DNA of 9,401 nucleotides, taken from assembly GCA_017648425.1 (NCBI GenBank), contig JAGCJD010000161.1, forward strand, positions 1-9,401, in the 5' to 3' direction. Below are positions 1 through 6,572 of the stretch, piece after piece. The stretch's first letter is position 1, and every line of letters begins with the position of its first letter. The notes below the pieces were generated by a model. It worked only from the letters and a program-made list of their open reading frames with translations. It made no database searches and was not told the origin of the DNA. This DNA comes from Clostridia bacterium. Its GTDB lineage: Bacteria > Bacillota > Clostridia > Oscillospirales > CAG-272. The position numbers and the translations under genes are program-made.

Positions 1-1950
1 GTGCATCATATAAAAAAGAGCCTTACGGACGGAGCAACCGACATTATAGCGGTGGATCTTCCTGGGGCTTACTCAATGTCGCCATTTACATCGGAGGAAA
101 GCATTACAAGCTCATATGTAAAAAACGAAAAGCCCGATGTAATAATCAATATAGTTGACTCTACAAATCTTAGCAGAAGTCTGTTTTTCACCACTCAGCT
201 TCTCGAACTCGGTATCCCCGTAATAGTCGCTCTCAACAAATCGGATGTAAGCAAAAAAAAGCATAACATTATAAACGCAGATATGCTTTCTGAAAGGCTG
301 GGATGTCCTGTCATTCAGACTGCTTCCGCATCGGGCGAGGGCGTCAAGGAGCTTATATCCGCGGCAATCTCTGCCGTAGGAACTGTACAAACCGCTCCGT
401 ACTCAGATGCAAGCATAGACATTTCCGACAAGCAGGCGGTTGAGGCATCGGACAGAAGACGCTTTGAGTTCGTAAACGGAGTGGTAAAGCAGGTCGAGGC
501 AAGAAAGACCTTATCCAAAAGCAAAGGGCTTCAAGATAAGATAGATGCGTTTATCACAAGCAAATGGGCGGGAATTCCAATATTTGCAATAGTTATGTTC
601 CTTGTTTTCCAAATATCTCAGGCGTGGGTGGGACCCGTTATCGCAAACGGCATTGAGCTTCCAAACGGATTTGTCATACCGGGGCTCGTAACTCTTTTCG
701 AGATGCTTGGAGAATGGGTAGGCGGGCTCATGGAAAATGCAAATCCCCTGCTCACCTCCTTGATAGTTGACGGAATTATCGGAGGAGTAGGAGCGGTAGT
801 GGGATTTTTACCCCTCGTTATGATAATGTATTTTCTTATTGCTCTGCTTGAAGATTGCGGATATATGGCAAGAGCAACGGTCGTTCTTGATCCGATTTTC
901 AAAAAGGTAGGGCTTTCGGGTAAATCGGTAATACCATTCGTCATAGGAACAGGCTGTGCAGTTCCGGGCGTAATGGCTTGCCGTACAATACGCGATGAGC
1001 GTGAACGCAAAGCTACCGCCATGCTCGCTCCCTTTATGCCCTGCGGAGCAAAGCTCCCCGTTATCGCTCTGTTTTCAGGCGCATTCTTTTCAGATGCCGC
1101 ATGGGTGGGAACTCTTATGTATTTCGTGGGAATTATAATAATTCTCCTCTCTGCCCTTCTGGTAAAAATGATAACAGGCTCGAAAAAACTCTCTTACTTT
1201 ATAATTGAACTTCCCGAATATAAGCTTCCCAGCATCTCCAAGGCGGCAATATCCATGTGTCAGCGCGGCTGGTCTTATATAGTAAAGGCGGGAACGGTAA
1301 TACTCGTATGTAACTTTGCCGTACAGCTCATGCAGTCGTTTACATGGGAATTTACCCCTGCTCAAAGCGCGGAAAATTCCATATTGGCAACAATTGCAAC
1401 TCCGTTTGCTTACTTGTTTGCACCGATCATTGGCGTTGTCGCATGGCAGCTTGCGGCGGCAGCGATAACAGGCTTTATTGCAAAGGAAAATGTTGTTGGA
1501 ACACTTGCGGTCTGCTTTGTAGGGCTTGAAAATCTTATCAACACCGAGGAACTCGCCCTCATAGACGGAGCAGGAACAGAGGTCGCCTCTGTTATAGCGC
1601 TCACCAAGGTAGCGGCGCTTGCATACCTCATGTTCAACCTTTTCTCTCCCCCCTGCTTTGCGGCAATAGGCGCTATGAATGCAGAGCTGAAAAGCAAAAA
1701 ATGGCTTTGGGCAGGAATTGGACTTCAATTCGGAGTAGGATATTCAGTGGGATTTCTGACATTTTTCTTTGGAACTTTGTTCACCACACGCAACTTCGGT
1801 CCTATGTGGATACCGATATTGGGCTGGGCGCTCGTAGGCGCGTTTGCGCTATCCCTTATAATACTAGTAATAAGAAACAACGCCAAGCAAAGAGCAATAG
1901 CAAAAATCGCATCTGCAAACTCCGAGGATAAGCAATATTCTAAGGTATAA
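1..1950 (+). CDS. feoB: Ferrous iron transport protein B (FeoB), 5'-truncated by window edge
   Basis: FeoB is the inner-membrane Fe(II) uptake protein: an N-terminal GTPase domain joined to a polytopic membrane domain. The 649 codons here are open from base 1, and the P-loop (G1) is missing because the gene starts upstream, so the GTG at base 1 is not the real start. Visible motifs (numbered from base 1): G3 DLPG at 19-22 followed by AYSMSPFTSEE, G4 NKSD at 79-82, a G5-like TASAS at 108-112, and a helical linker at about 150-185. The membrane domain has hydrophobic segments from about 190, the signature LLEDCGYMARA near 282-292, the Gate motif GCAVPGVMACRT at 318-329, PFMPCGAKLP at 344-353 and the second Gate region GFIAKENVVGTL at 491-502. 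The family is usually about 650-750 residues, so some 40-50 residues are probably missing. It ends in TAA and is followed 12 bases later by a FeoB-associated small gene. Family call very secure. Confidence 0.97.
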   Translation: MHHIKKSLTDGATDIIAVDLPGAYSMSPFTSEESITSSYVKNEKPDVIINIVDSTNLSRSLFFTTQLLELGIPVIVALNKSDVSKKKHNIINADMLSERLGCPVIQTASASGEGVKELISAAISAVGTVQTAPYSDASIDISDKQAVEASDRRRFEFVNGVVKQVEARKTLSKSKGLQDKIDAFITSKWAGIPIFAIVMFLVFQISQAWVGPVIANGIELPNGFVIPGLVTLFEMLGEWVGGLMENANPLLTSLIVDGIIGGVGAVVGFLPLVMIMYFLIALLEDCGYMARATVVLDPIFKKVGLSGKSVIPFVIGTGCAVPGVMACRTIRDERERKATAMLAPFMPCGAKLPVIALFSGAFFSDAAWVGTLMYFVGIIIILLSALLVKMITGSKKLSYFIIELPEYKLPSISKAAISMCQRGWSYIVKAGTVILVCNFAVQLMQSFTWEFTPAQSAENSILATIATPFAYLFAPIIGVVAWQLAAAAITGFIAKENVVGTLAVCFVGLENLINTEELALIDGAGTEVASVIALTKVAALAYLMFNLFSPPCFAAIGAMNAELKSKKWLWAGIGLQFGVGYSVGFLTFFFGTLFTTRNFGPMWIPILGWALVGAFALSLIILVIRNNAKQRAIAKIASANSEDKQYSKV

Positions 1951-1962
1951 AAGGAGAAAAAC

Positions 1963-2121
1963 ATGACTAACGCCATAGCGATTGCCGTTATCATGCTTAT
2001 AATCGGCGCGGCATCAGCTTATATAATAAAAGAAAAAAAGCGTGGCAAAAGATGTATTGGCTGTCCACAAGGATCTTGCGAGAATTGCGCCTGCCACGCA
2101 AACAAGCAAAATAAAGATTGA
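1963..2121 (+). CDS. FeoB-associated Cys-rich membrane protein (52 aa)
   Basis: A small gene of 52 codons directly after feoB. The start ATG has a good ribosome binding site (AAGGAG at 1951-1956, 6-base gap) that begins immediately after the feoB stop. The protein has one N-terminal membrane segment (about residues 4-22, AIAVIMLIIGAASAYII), a basic stretch KEKKRGKR, and a short tail with the cysteine cluster CIGCPQGSCENCACH (Cys at about 31, 34, 39, 42 and 44). This architecture (one helix, positive charges, CxxC-type cluster, immediately 3' of feoB) matches the family called FeoB-associated Cys-rich membrane protein (Pfam FeoB_associated). Its biochemical role is not established. Fe(II) delivery, or a stand-in for the FeoC subunit, is inference. 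The basic residues predict a cytoplasmic cysteine tail by the positive-inside rule. Confidence 0.88.
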   Translation: MTNAIAIAVIMLIIGAASAYIIKEKKRGKRCIGCPQGSCENCACHANKQNKD

Positions 2122-2132
2122 ACTTGCAAAAC

Positions 2133-2165
2133 AAAAAGTCCCGAACCTCGGTTCGGGACTTTTTT
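2133..2165. terminator. Bidirectional intrinsic terminator between convergent feoB and rpsF operons
   Basis: A perfect inverted repeat: AGTCCCGAAC (2137-2146) and GTTCGGGACT (2151-2160) around the tetraloop CTCG. It is flanked by an A-tract on the left (2133-2137) and a T-tract on the right (2161-2165). The + transcript of feoB ends in UUUUU, and the - transcript of rpsR also reads into UUUUU, so one hairpin can serve both operons. It lies 12 bases after the small FeoB-associated gene and 8 bases beyond the rpsR stop. Confidence 0.92.
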
Positions 2166-2172
2166 ATAACAA

Positions 2173-2442
2173 TTAGTCTGTTACGTAAGGAAGCAAAGCA
2201 ACCTGTCTTGCACGCTTGATAGCGGTGTTGAGCTCACGCTGGTGCTTAGAACAAGTTCCGGAAATTCTTCTGGGAAGAATTTTTCCACGCTCGCTGATAA
2301 ACTTTCTGAGCTTAGCAGAATCCTTGTAGTCAATAAAATCTACCTTATCTGCACAGAAAATGCAAACCTTTTTTCTTCTGCGTACCATGGGACGAGCCGC
2401 ATGAGTAGCAGTATTTTCGGTTCTTACTGTATTTGTATCCAT
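2173..2442 (-). CDS. rpsR: 30S ribosomal protein S18 (zinc-ribbon, C+ form)
   Basis: S18 binds the 30S platform as a heterodimer with S6. The 89-residue protein has the conserved core IDYKD, LRKFISERGKILPRRISG, then IKRARQVALLPY near the C-terminus. It carries C27, C30, C64 and H67 (CIFC and CSKH), a complete putative zinc site, so it is the C+ form and not the cysteine-free form. The first 20 or so residues are a variable basic tail. I chose the ATG at 2442 because GGAGGT-type SD (complement at 2451-2456) sits 8 bases upstream. The TTG at 2448 is only 2 bases from that SD. Last gene of rpsF-ssb-rpsR, 33 bases after ssb, ending at the bidirectional terminator. Confidence 0.97.
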   Translation of the reverse strand: MDTNTVRTENTATHAARPMVRRRKKVCIFCADKVDFIDYKDSAKLRKFISERGKILPRRISGTCSKHQRELNTAIKRARQVALLPYVTD

Positions 2443-2475
2443 GATCAATACCTCCTGTTAAAATGTAGTTTCAAC

Positions 2476-2919
2476 TCAGAACGGCAGATCGTCGTCTGTG
2501 TTGTGATCCTCAAAAATGGGCTTATCATTGTTTGAGGAATAGGACGGCTGTCCGTATTCGGACGCTCCGCCTGACGTGTCGCTGTTGCGGGATTCTACAA
2601 ACGCAGCCTCATCGGCAACCACCTCGGTGGCATATCTCTTGTTACCGTTATTGTCGTTCCATGTTCTTGTCTGGATACTTCCCGTTACACATATTGCAGA
2701 ACCCTTTTTAAAGTATTTTGCAATAAACTCAGCGGTAGTTCTCCATGCAACAATATTGATAAAATCTGCCTGACGCTCCTGCTCACTGCTCTTTGAAACA
2801 TAGCTTCTGTTTACAGCAATGGTAAAGCTGAGAACGGATACTCCGGACGGTGTCTGTTTGAGTTCGGGGTCTGCAGTTATTCTTCCTGCAAGCACTACCT
2901 TGTTCAAATTAAGAGACAT
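2476..2919 (-). CDS. ssb: Single-stranded DNA-binding protein
   Basis: SSB coats single-stranded DNA in replication, repair and recombination. The 147 residues show the OB-fold start LNKVVLAGRITADPEL (about 5-20), FTIAVNR (32-38), DFINIVAWR (52-60), FIAKYFKKG (65-73) and the strand TGSIQTRTW (79-87). After residue 112 comes a low-complexity linker rich in Ser, Gly, Asn and Tyr. It ends in the acidic tip DDDLPF, the conserved docking peptide for partner proteins. Trp59 and Trp87 are likely base-stacking residues by family analogy. The length is somewhat short compared with about 170 in B. subtilis, because of the short linker. SD GGAGGAAG lies just upstream of the ATG. It sits between rpsF (21-base gap) and rpsR (33-base gap), the classical arrangement that couples SSB supply to ribosomal protein expression. 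Confidence 0.97.
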   Translation of the reverse strand: MSLNLNKVVLAGRITADPELKQTPSGVSVLSFTIAVNRSYVSKSSEQERQADFINIVAWRTTAEFIAKYFKKGSAICVTGSIQTRTWNDNNGNKRYATEVVADEAAFVESRNSDTSGGASEYGQPSYSSNNDKPIFEDHNTDDDLPF

Positions 2920-2940
2920 ATCATCTTCCTCCCACTCGCA

Positions 2941-3339
2941 TTACTCTGCGTCTTGTGCAGGAACTTCTGCCTCAGGAGCAGCCTCAGCTACTACCTCGGC
3001 AACTTCTTCGGTTGCGGGCTTTGCAGCCTTCTTAACAGCGGGATCATACTCGAGTCTTATGATCATTGAACGCATAACTGTTTCGTCAATGTTGAAAAGA
3101 CGGTCGAGCTCGCTGGGAAGCTCAGGCGACGACTTGAAGGTTACTACTGTGTAGTATCCCTCGGGCATATCGTTGATAGGATATGCAAGACGGCGCTTGC
3201 CCCACTTTGCCACGTCAACTACCTCGGCATTAGCCTCAATAACAGACATGAACTTGTTCACAGTTGCCTCTGTAACTTCATCTCCGGATGTTACGTCAAC
3301 GATGAACAGGCACTCGTAAGAATTGATTACCTTTTCCAT
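2941..3339 (-). CDS. rpsF: 30S ribosomal protein S6 with acidic Ala/Glu tail
   Basis: S6 partners with S18 on the 30S platform. Residues 1-95 form the S6 fold, with recognisable YECLFIVD (8-15), WGKRRLAYPIND (about 46-57), GYYTVVTFKS and the helix/strand ELDRLFNIDETVMRSMIIRLE. From about residue 100 to 132 there is a low-complexity Ala/Glu/Val/Pro tail (AAKPATEEVAEVV...), which lengthens the protein from the usual ~95 to 132 residues. Such acidic C-terminal tails are common among S6 proteins (E. coli S6 gains glutamates post-translationally). The start ATG has GGGAGG (complement 3349-3354) 9 bases upstream. First gene of the operon, behind a consensus promoter and a roughly 100-base leader. 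Confidence 0.97.
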   Translation of the reverse strand: MEKVINSYECLFIVDVTSGDEVTEATVNKFMSVIEANAEVVDVAKWGKRRLAYPINDMPEGYYTVVTFKSSPELPSELDRLFNIDETVMRSMIIRLEYDPAVKKAAKPATEEVAEVVAEAAPEAEVPAQDAE

Positions 3340-3366
3340 TTTTTACACCTCCCTATGGACTTTAAG

Positions 3367-3400
3367 ACCGCAAGCATAGATAAAAGAATTTACCTGCGGT
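3367..3400 (-). promoter_or_regulatory. Candidate S6:S18-binding leader element upstream of rpsF
   Basis: On the - strand the leader holds ACCGCA (complement of 3395-3400) and TGCGGT (complement of 3367-3372), a 6-bp stem. Inside it GGUAAA can pair with UUUAUC around UUCU, leaving an asymmetric unpaired stretch on the 3' side. A CCG trinucleotide lies at the left arm. Known: many bacterial rpsF mRNAs carry a leader motif with a key CCG that binds the S6:S18 dimer for autoregulation. Matching this leader to that motif is inference. An alternative fold is UUACC-GCA-GGUAA, which would leave the outer arm unpaired, and two exclusive folds would suit a switch. Position (between promoter and SD of rpsF) supports the call. 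Confidence 0.45.
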
Positions 3401-3445
3401 AAGGAGACGGAATATTGAATTCTCAAAATCCCGTACTGAATAGAC

Positions 3446-3474
3446 ATTATACCATAACTTGTATTTTTTGTCAA
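3446..3474 (-). promoter_or_regulatory. Consensus sigma-A promoter of rpsF-ssb-rpsR
   Basis: On the - strand TTGACA (complement of 3469-3474) and TATAAT (complement of 3446-3451) are separated by exactly 17 bases. Both hexamers match the housekeeping consensus perfectly, as expected for a ribosomal protein operon. Transcription would start near 3438-3441, giving a leader of about 100 nucleotides to the rpsF start. Confidence 0.9.
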
Positions 3475-3504
3475 CACTTTTTCATAAAATAAAATTATAT
3501 AAAA

Positions 3505-3531
3505 ATGACCGACACAAAATGTGTCGGTCAT
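3505..3531 (-). terminator. Intrinsic terminator of the small lipoprotein gene
   Basis: A perfect 11-bp inverted repeat, ATGACCGACAC (3505-3515) and GTGTCGGTCAT (3521-3531), with a 5-base loop. On the - strand it is followed by a T-rich run (TTTTTATATAATTTTATTTTA), and it lies 10 bases after the lipoprotein stop codon. This separates that gene from the rpsF promoter. Confidence 0.88.
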
Positions 3532-3541
3532 AAAATACCAA

Positions 3542-3895
3542 TTATTTCTTCTTGTATTCAACAAGACCTATCTTGATACCGTCTTCAGTTTCTGCAAACG
3601 CAAATGTACCACTCTTGATATCGTCATCAGAAGTCTCAAAGGTGAAAGTAATTTCGTCATCTTTGATCTCGTACTTTCCCTCAAGGGTTACAGAGTTCTT
3701 AGAACCCAAAACAGATGTAGTCTTTGTAGCTTCAACCTTGCTTCCACTGAATTTGTAGGTAGCAGTATAACCAAGAACATCTCCGCCGATCTGTGCCTCA
3801 TACGTTCCTGAAATTTTCTTGCCACAAGCAACGAGTGTAAGGCAAAGCATTACGGCAACCATAGCAAGTGCAAGAATCTTAACGGATTTTTTCAT
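3542..3895 (-). CDS. Small secreted lipoprotein, probably lipocalin-like beta fold, function unknown
   Basis: 117 residues. It starts with a clear lipoprotein signal peptide: MKKSVK, a hydrophobic core, then the lipobox LVAC with the acylated cysteine at residue 24. The mature protein is about 94 residues, made of alternating polar/hydrophobic strands: GTYEA, YKFSGSKVEATKT, GKYEIKDDEITFTFET, KSGTFAFAETEDGIKIG, and a basic KKK end. The pattern GTYE... F.G..V ... GKYEI.DDEITF is typical of small clostridial lipoproteins with a lipocalin-like or DUF5640-like beta barrel. That fold call is from the look of the sequence, not from a search. SD AAGGAGG precedes the ATG. It has its own promoter (3934-3962) and terminator (3505-3531), so it is probably monocistronic. 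It lies next to lnt, the lipoprotein N-acyltransferase gene, but nothing else shows that they work together. Confidence 0.85.
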   Translation of the reverse strand: MKKSVKILALAMVAVMLCLTLVACGKKISGTYEAQIGGDVLGYTATYKFSGSKVEATKTTSVLGSKNSVTLEGKYEIKDDEITFTFETSDDDIKSGTFAFAETEDGIKIGLVEYKKK

Positions 3896-3933
3896 AACAG
3901 TACCTCCTTAAATAAGTTATAAAATCCACCTTT

Positions 3934-3962
3934 ATATTATCACAAACATATCCTTTTGTCAA
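3934..3962 (-). promoter_or_regulatory. Promoter of the lipoprotein gene, overlapping the lnt stop codon
   Basis: On the - strand TTGACA (complement 3957-3962) and TAATAT (complement 3934-3939) are 17 bases apart. The bases just before the -10 are TGA, which form an extended -10 (TGn) and are also the stop codon of lnt (3940-3942). The -35 therefore lies inside the lnt coding sequence. The predicted transcript has a leader of about 30-35 bases before the lipoprotein start at 3895. Confidence 0.8.
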
Positions 3963-5559
3963 TACTTTTTTGTCTTCTGTTAATCAATTTCACTGAAATA
4001 TCATACCCAAATATACAGATGATAGCAACTCCCAATACAAACACGAACAAATTGCCAATTACGGTGTACGGAGTTTTGTGCGTATTAACACTCACATCAT
4101 ACTCTACAATACCCTCAACCAAAGGATCAAGCTGTTCAAGGACCTCACCCTTTGAGGATATAACGGTGGATATTCCCGTATTTGCCGCTCTGACTATATA
4201 CCGTCCGTTCTCAATTGCGCGAAGCTGCGCCTGCGCGTTATGTATATAAAGCGCCGCCGAATCGGTAAACCATGAGTCATTAGTTGAAAGACATATTATC
4301 TGGGCGCCGTCAAGCGTGCTATCCCTTGCCAGATCCTCATACAGAGAATCGAAGCAAATAAGGCTTCCAACACTTGCCTCGGGCAGATCCATGACCTGCG
4401 CTCCTTCACCCGCAACAACATCGTCACCGCTCATGACAAGCTCGGCAAGAGGCGGTATCAGCGCCTTAAACAGCCCCTTCATCGGAACAAACTCTCCAAA
4501 CGGAACTAAGCGCTGCTTTGAATATACATTCTCGTGGAAGCTTCCGTCAGGAAGGACACAGATAATAGAATTAAGCTCTCCTCCATTCTCATGCTCCGTA
4601 AATCCTCCGAAAAGAAGAGTAACATCGGCCTTGCGCGCTATCCGTGAGCAATATTTACCATATCGTCCGTTCTCCTCAACAGGATACGGAAGAGCTGTTT
4701 CAGGCCATACAACTATCTGCGCTCCGTTTTCTGCCGCTTGCAGTGTGTATTTCTCGTAAACCTCAAGCGTTCGCTCCTTGCTTTCGCTGTCCCACTTTTC
4801 ATTTGAGGATATATTTCCCTGCACGGCTGCGACCTTTACAGTCTGCTCACCGTCAACGGGAACAAGCCAGAGCGCCGTTCCCAAGCCATATTGAACAAGC
4901 AATACCGATGCAGCTATGGTGCTCATTAGTTTTATCTTTGATTTTTCAAGCAATACATAAGCTATACACATATTGAAGCAAAGCAACATAAATGTCACAA
5001 AATAAGAGCCGAGGATTGACGCTGTTTGAAGTCCAACCTCGTATCTTGCCTGACCTATCGGAAGTCGCGCCCACGGCACTCCCCACCAGCCAAGCGTTTG
5101 CGTCCACTCATATACGGTATATACTCCCGCCACGGCAAACGGACGCAATATTCGTTTTTCACTTAATAGCTTTGTTTTAAACAACAATCTTACTGTCACG
5201 AATGCAAAACCACCGAAAAAGGCTTGCAGCGCGGAAAGCCCAAAAACTCCCGCCATTACAACGGCAACAGCCGCCCATGCGGTCATACCGTCAATAAATT
5301 CAAGCGGGTAAAGGTTTACAAACCAGTGGAACGAGGTAACATAAAAGCACAGAAAATAGAAAAATCCATACGCATATATTCCCCTTGCTCTATATTCCTG
5401 CTTATCCGCCTCGGAAAGGAGAAAAAGGCCGAGAGGGATAAGCGTCAGCCATTCGATAAGACCTATCTGCTGAAAAACGAGCGTCATTCCCGTAAGAACA
5501 CCGCTAAGCGCTAAAACGGCAAATTTCTTCCACCGCTTGTCAAAAAGCCTTTTTGTCAT
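3940..5559 (-). CDS. lnt: Apolipoprotein N-acyltransferase
   Basis: Lnt adds the third acyl chain to the N-terminal cysteine of lipoproteins at the outer face of the cytoplasmic membrane. The protein has 539 residues from the ATG at 5559: several hydrophobic helices over about 1-235, a carbon-nitrogen hydrolase (nitrilase) domain over about 240-490, and a last helix near 500-520, the standard Lnt layout. By alignment by eye with E. coli Lnt, the triad is Glu287 (WPETALPYP), Lys348 (YSKQRLVPFGEF) and Cys402 (ICFDSLYE), with a further conserved Glu356. The catalytic motif reads Cys-Phe-Asp instead of Cys-Tyr-Glu. NDSWF and RAANTGIS are also family-typical. A GTG 12 bases further upstream (5571) is in frame but overlaps the SD, so I prefer the ATG with GGGAGG about 11 bases ahead. 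It follows the RluA-family gene by 27 bases, in the upp operon. Confidence 0.94.
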   Translation of the reverse strand: MTKRLFDKRWKKFAVLALSGVLTGMTLVFQQIGLIEWLTLIPLGLFLLSEADKQEYRARGIYAYGFFYFLCFYVTSFHWFVNLYPLEFIDGMTAWAAVAVVMAGVFGLSALQAFFGGFAFVTVRLLFKTKLLSEKRILRPFAVAGVYTVYEWTQTLGWWGVPWARLPIGQARYEVGLQTASILGSYFVTFMLLCFNMCIAYVLLEKSKIKLMSTIAASVLLVQYGLGTALWLVPVDGEQTVKVAAVQGNISSNEKWDSESKERTLEVYEKYTLQAAENGAQIVVWPETALPYPVEENGRYGKYCSRIARKADVTLLFGGFTEHENGGELNSIICVLPDGSFHENVYSKQRLVPFGEFVPMKGLFKALIPPLAELVMSGDDVVAGEGAQVMDLPEASVGSLICFDSLYEDLARDSTLDGAQIICLSTNDSWFTDSAALYIHNAQAQLRAIENGRYIVRAANTGISTVISSKGEVLEQLDPLVEGIVEYDVSVNTHKTPYTVIGNLFVFVLGVAIICIFGYDISVKLINRRQKSIDKRICL

Positions 5560-5586
5560 ATTCCCTCTCACCTCCCCTTTGTTCGC

Positions 5587-6534
5587 TTATACGAACCAAA
5601 TATCTCTTTGGTCTATTTTAAATTCTCTACCCTCAAGGTACGATAGGCTATCCGCCTTACTTGTCTTGGGGAACAAAAGCTTGTATGCGTACAAAGCCTG
5701 ATATTTATATCCCCTCGACTTATCTTCCTTGTTTATTCCGTACTTACCATCTCCAACAAGCGGACAACCAATGTGCGCCATATGCGCCCTTATCTGATGC
5801 GTCCTGCCCGTAAAAAGCTCTATTTCAAGCAAACTCTCGCTGCCTCTGTGTTCAAGCACGGTGTATCCCGTGATTATCTCCTTAGAGCCCTCAAAATGCT
5901 TATCTCTAACCTCAACAGTATTGCTCTTACTGTCCTTTTTGAGATATGCGTGAAGCACCTCGTTTTTCCTAGGTGGAGCGCCATGAACAAGACAAAGATA
6001 ATGCTTGCTTATATCTCCGTTCTTTATCCTCTCGTTCATGTCACGAAGCGACTCAGCATTCTTTGCGGCTATAACTATACCGCCCGTATTTCTGTCTATA
6101 CGATTACACAGCGCGGGAGCAAACGACTGCTCCTTATCAGGATCATATTCGCCCTTTGCGTAAAGATACGCCTTTATGTGCATTATAAGCGTATTCTCTC
6201 CGCCGTCAGTATCCTCGTGAACGAGCACCCCCTGACGCTTATTATCAAGCATTACATTCTCGTCCTCATAAACTATATTTATTTTTGGAGTGATGCGTGA
6301 AAGAGCAGAGTTATCCCTCTCAGGACTCTCAAAAAACTCATCTCTAATAAAAAGCTGTATCTCATCGCCCTCGCAAAGCATATAGCTCTGCTCAGTCCTC
6401 TTTCGATTTACCTTTATCTTTTTAGTTCTTATGCACTTGTACATCATTGAAAGCGGCAATCCCTTTACCGCCTTTGAAAGAAATTTATCAAGACGCTGAC
6501 CTGCATCGTTTCTTCCTATGCTTATCGTTCTCAT
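5587..6534 (-). CDS. RluA-family 23S rRNA/tRNA pseudouridine synthase
   Basis: Converts uridine to pseudouridine in structured RNA; the target site cannot be read from the sequence. From the ATG at 6534 it has 315 residues. An S4-like RNA-binding domain comes first (about 12-65, DAGQRLDKFLSKA ... CIRTKKIKVN), then the catalytic domain with NRIDRNTGG at 144-152. Asp147 is the expected catalytic aspartate. The usual motif in RluA/RluC/RluD is HRLDRxTSG, so Asn-Arg-Ile and Gly-Gly are family variants. FTGRTHQIRAHMAHIG (241-256) is the second hallmark. An open frame continues upstream to GTG at 6627, overlapping upp, but the extra residues resemble nothing in the family, so I reject it. The ATG has no clear SD. 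A hairpin (6545-6572) stands about 10 bases before it. It lies 55 bases after upp and 27 before lnt. Confidence 0.93.
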   Translation of the reverse strand: MRTISIGRNDAGQRLDKFLSKAVKGLPLSMMYKCIRTKKIKVNRKRTEQSYMLCEGDEIQLFIRDEFFESPERDNSALSRITPKINIVYEDENVMLDNKRQGVLVHEDTDGGENTLIMHIKAYLYAKGEYDPDKEQSFAPALCNRIDRNTGGIVIAAKNAESLRDMNERIKNGDISKHYLCLVHGAPPRKNEVLHAYLKKDSKSNTVEVRDKHFEGSKEIITGYTVLEHRGSESLLEIELFTGRTHQIRAHMAHIGCPLVGDGKYGINKEDKSRGYKYQALYAYKLLFPKTSKADSLSYLEGREFKIDQRDIWFV

Positions 6535-6544
6535 AATCAAGCAA

Positions 6545-6572
6545 AGGGACTGTCCCCTCGGAGCCAGTCCCT
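6545..6572 (-). other. Stem-loop between upp and the RluA-family gene
   Basis: An 8-bp perfect inverted repeat, AGGGACTG (6545-6552) and CAGTCCCT (6565-6572), with a 12-base loop. On the - strand only three T residues follow, so it is a poor terminator and may act as an RNA-processing or attenuation element. The loop holds GAGGGG, an SD-like run located about 18 bases before the ATG at 6534. Confidence 0.6.

Noticed and set aside
1..3. GTG at base 1 as the start of a short FeoB
   Set aside because: The P-loop and about 40 residues of the G domain would be missing, and the frame is open at the window edge, so this is truncation by the window.
1090..1728. Open frame of 212 codons on the - strand inside feoB
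   Set aside because: Cys/Arg/Tyr-rich composition of an antisense shadow; feoB motifs on the + strand are unambiguous.
3475..3504. AT-rich stretch upstream of the rpsF promoter as a separate regulatory site
   Set aside because: It is better explained as the T-rich tail of the lipoprotein terminator; at most it also acts as an UP element.
5581..5596. Small inverted repeat GTTCG/CGAAC over the RluA-family stop codon
   Set aside because: Only 5 bp with a 6-base loop and no T-run; too weak to call a terminator or a site.
5773..6300. Open frame of 175 codons on the + strand inside the RluA-family gene
   Set aside because: Antisense shadow with no ribosome binding site and no recognisable domain.
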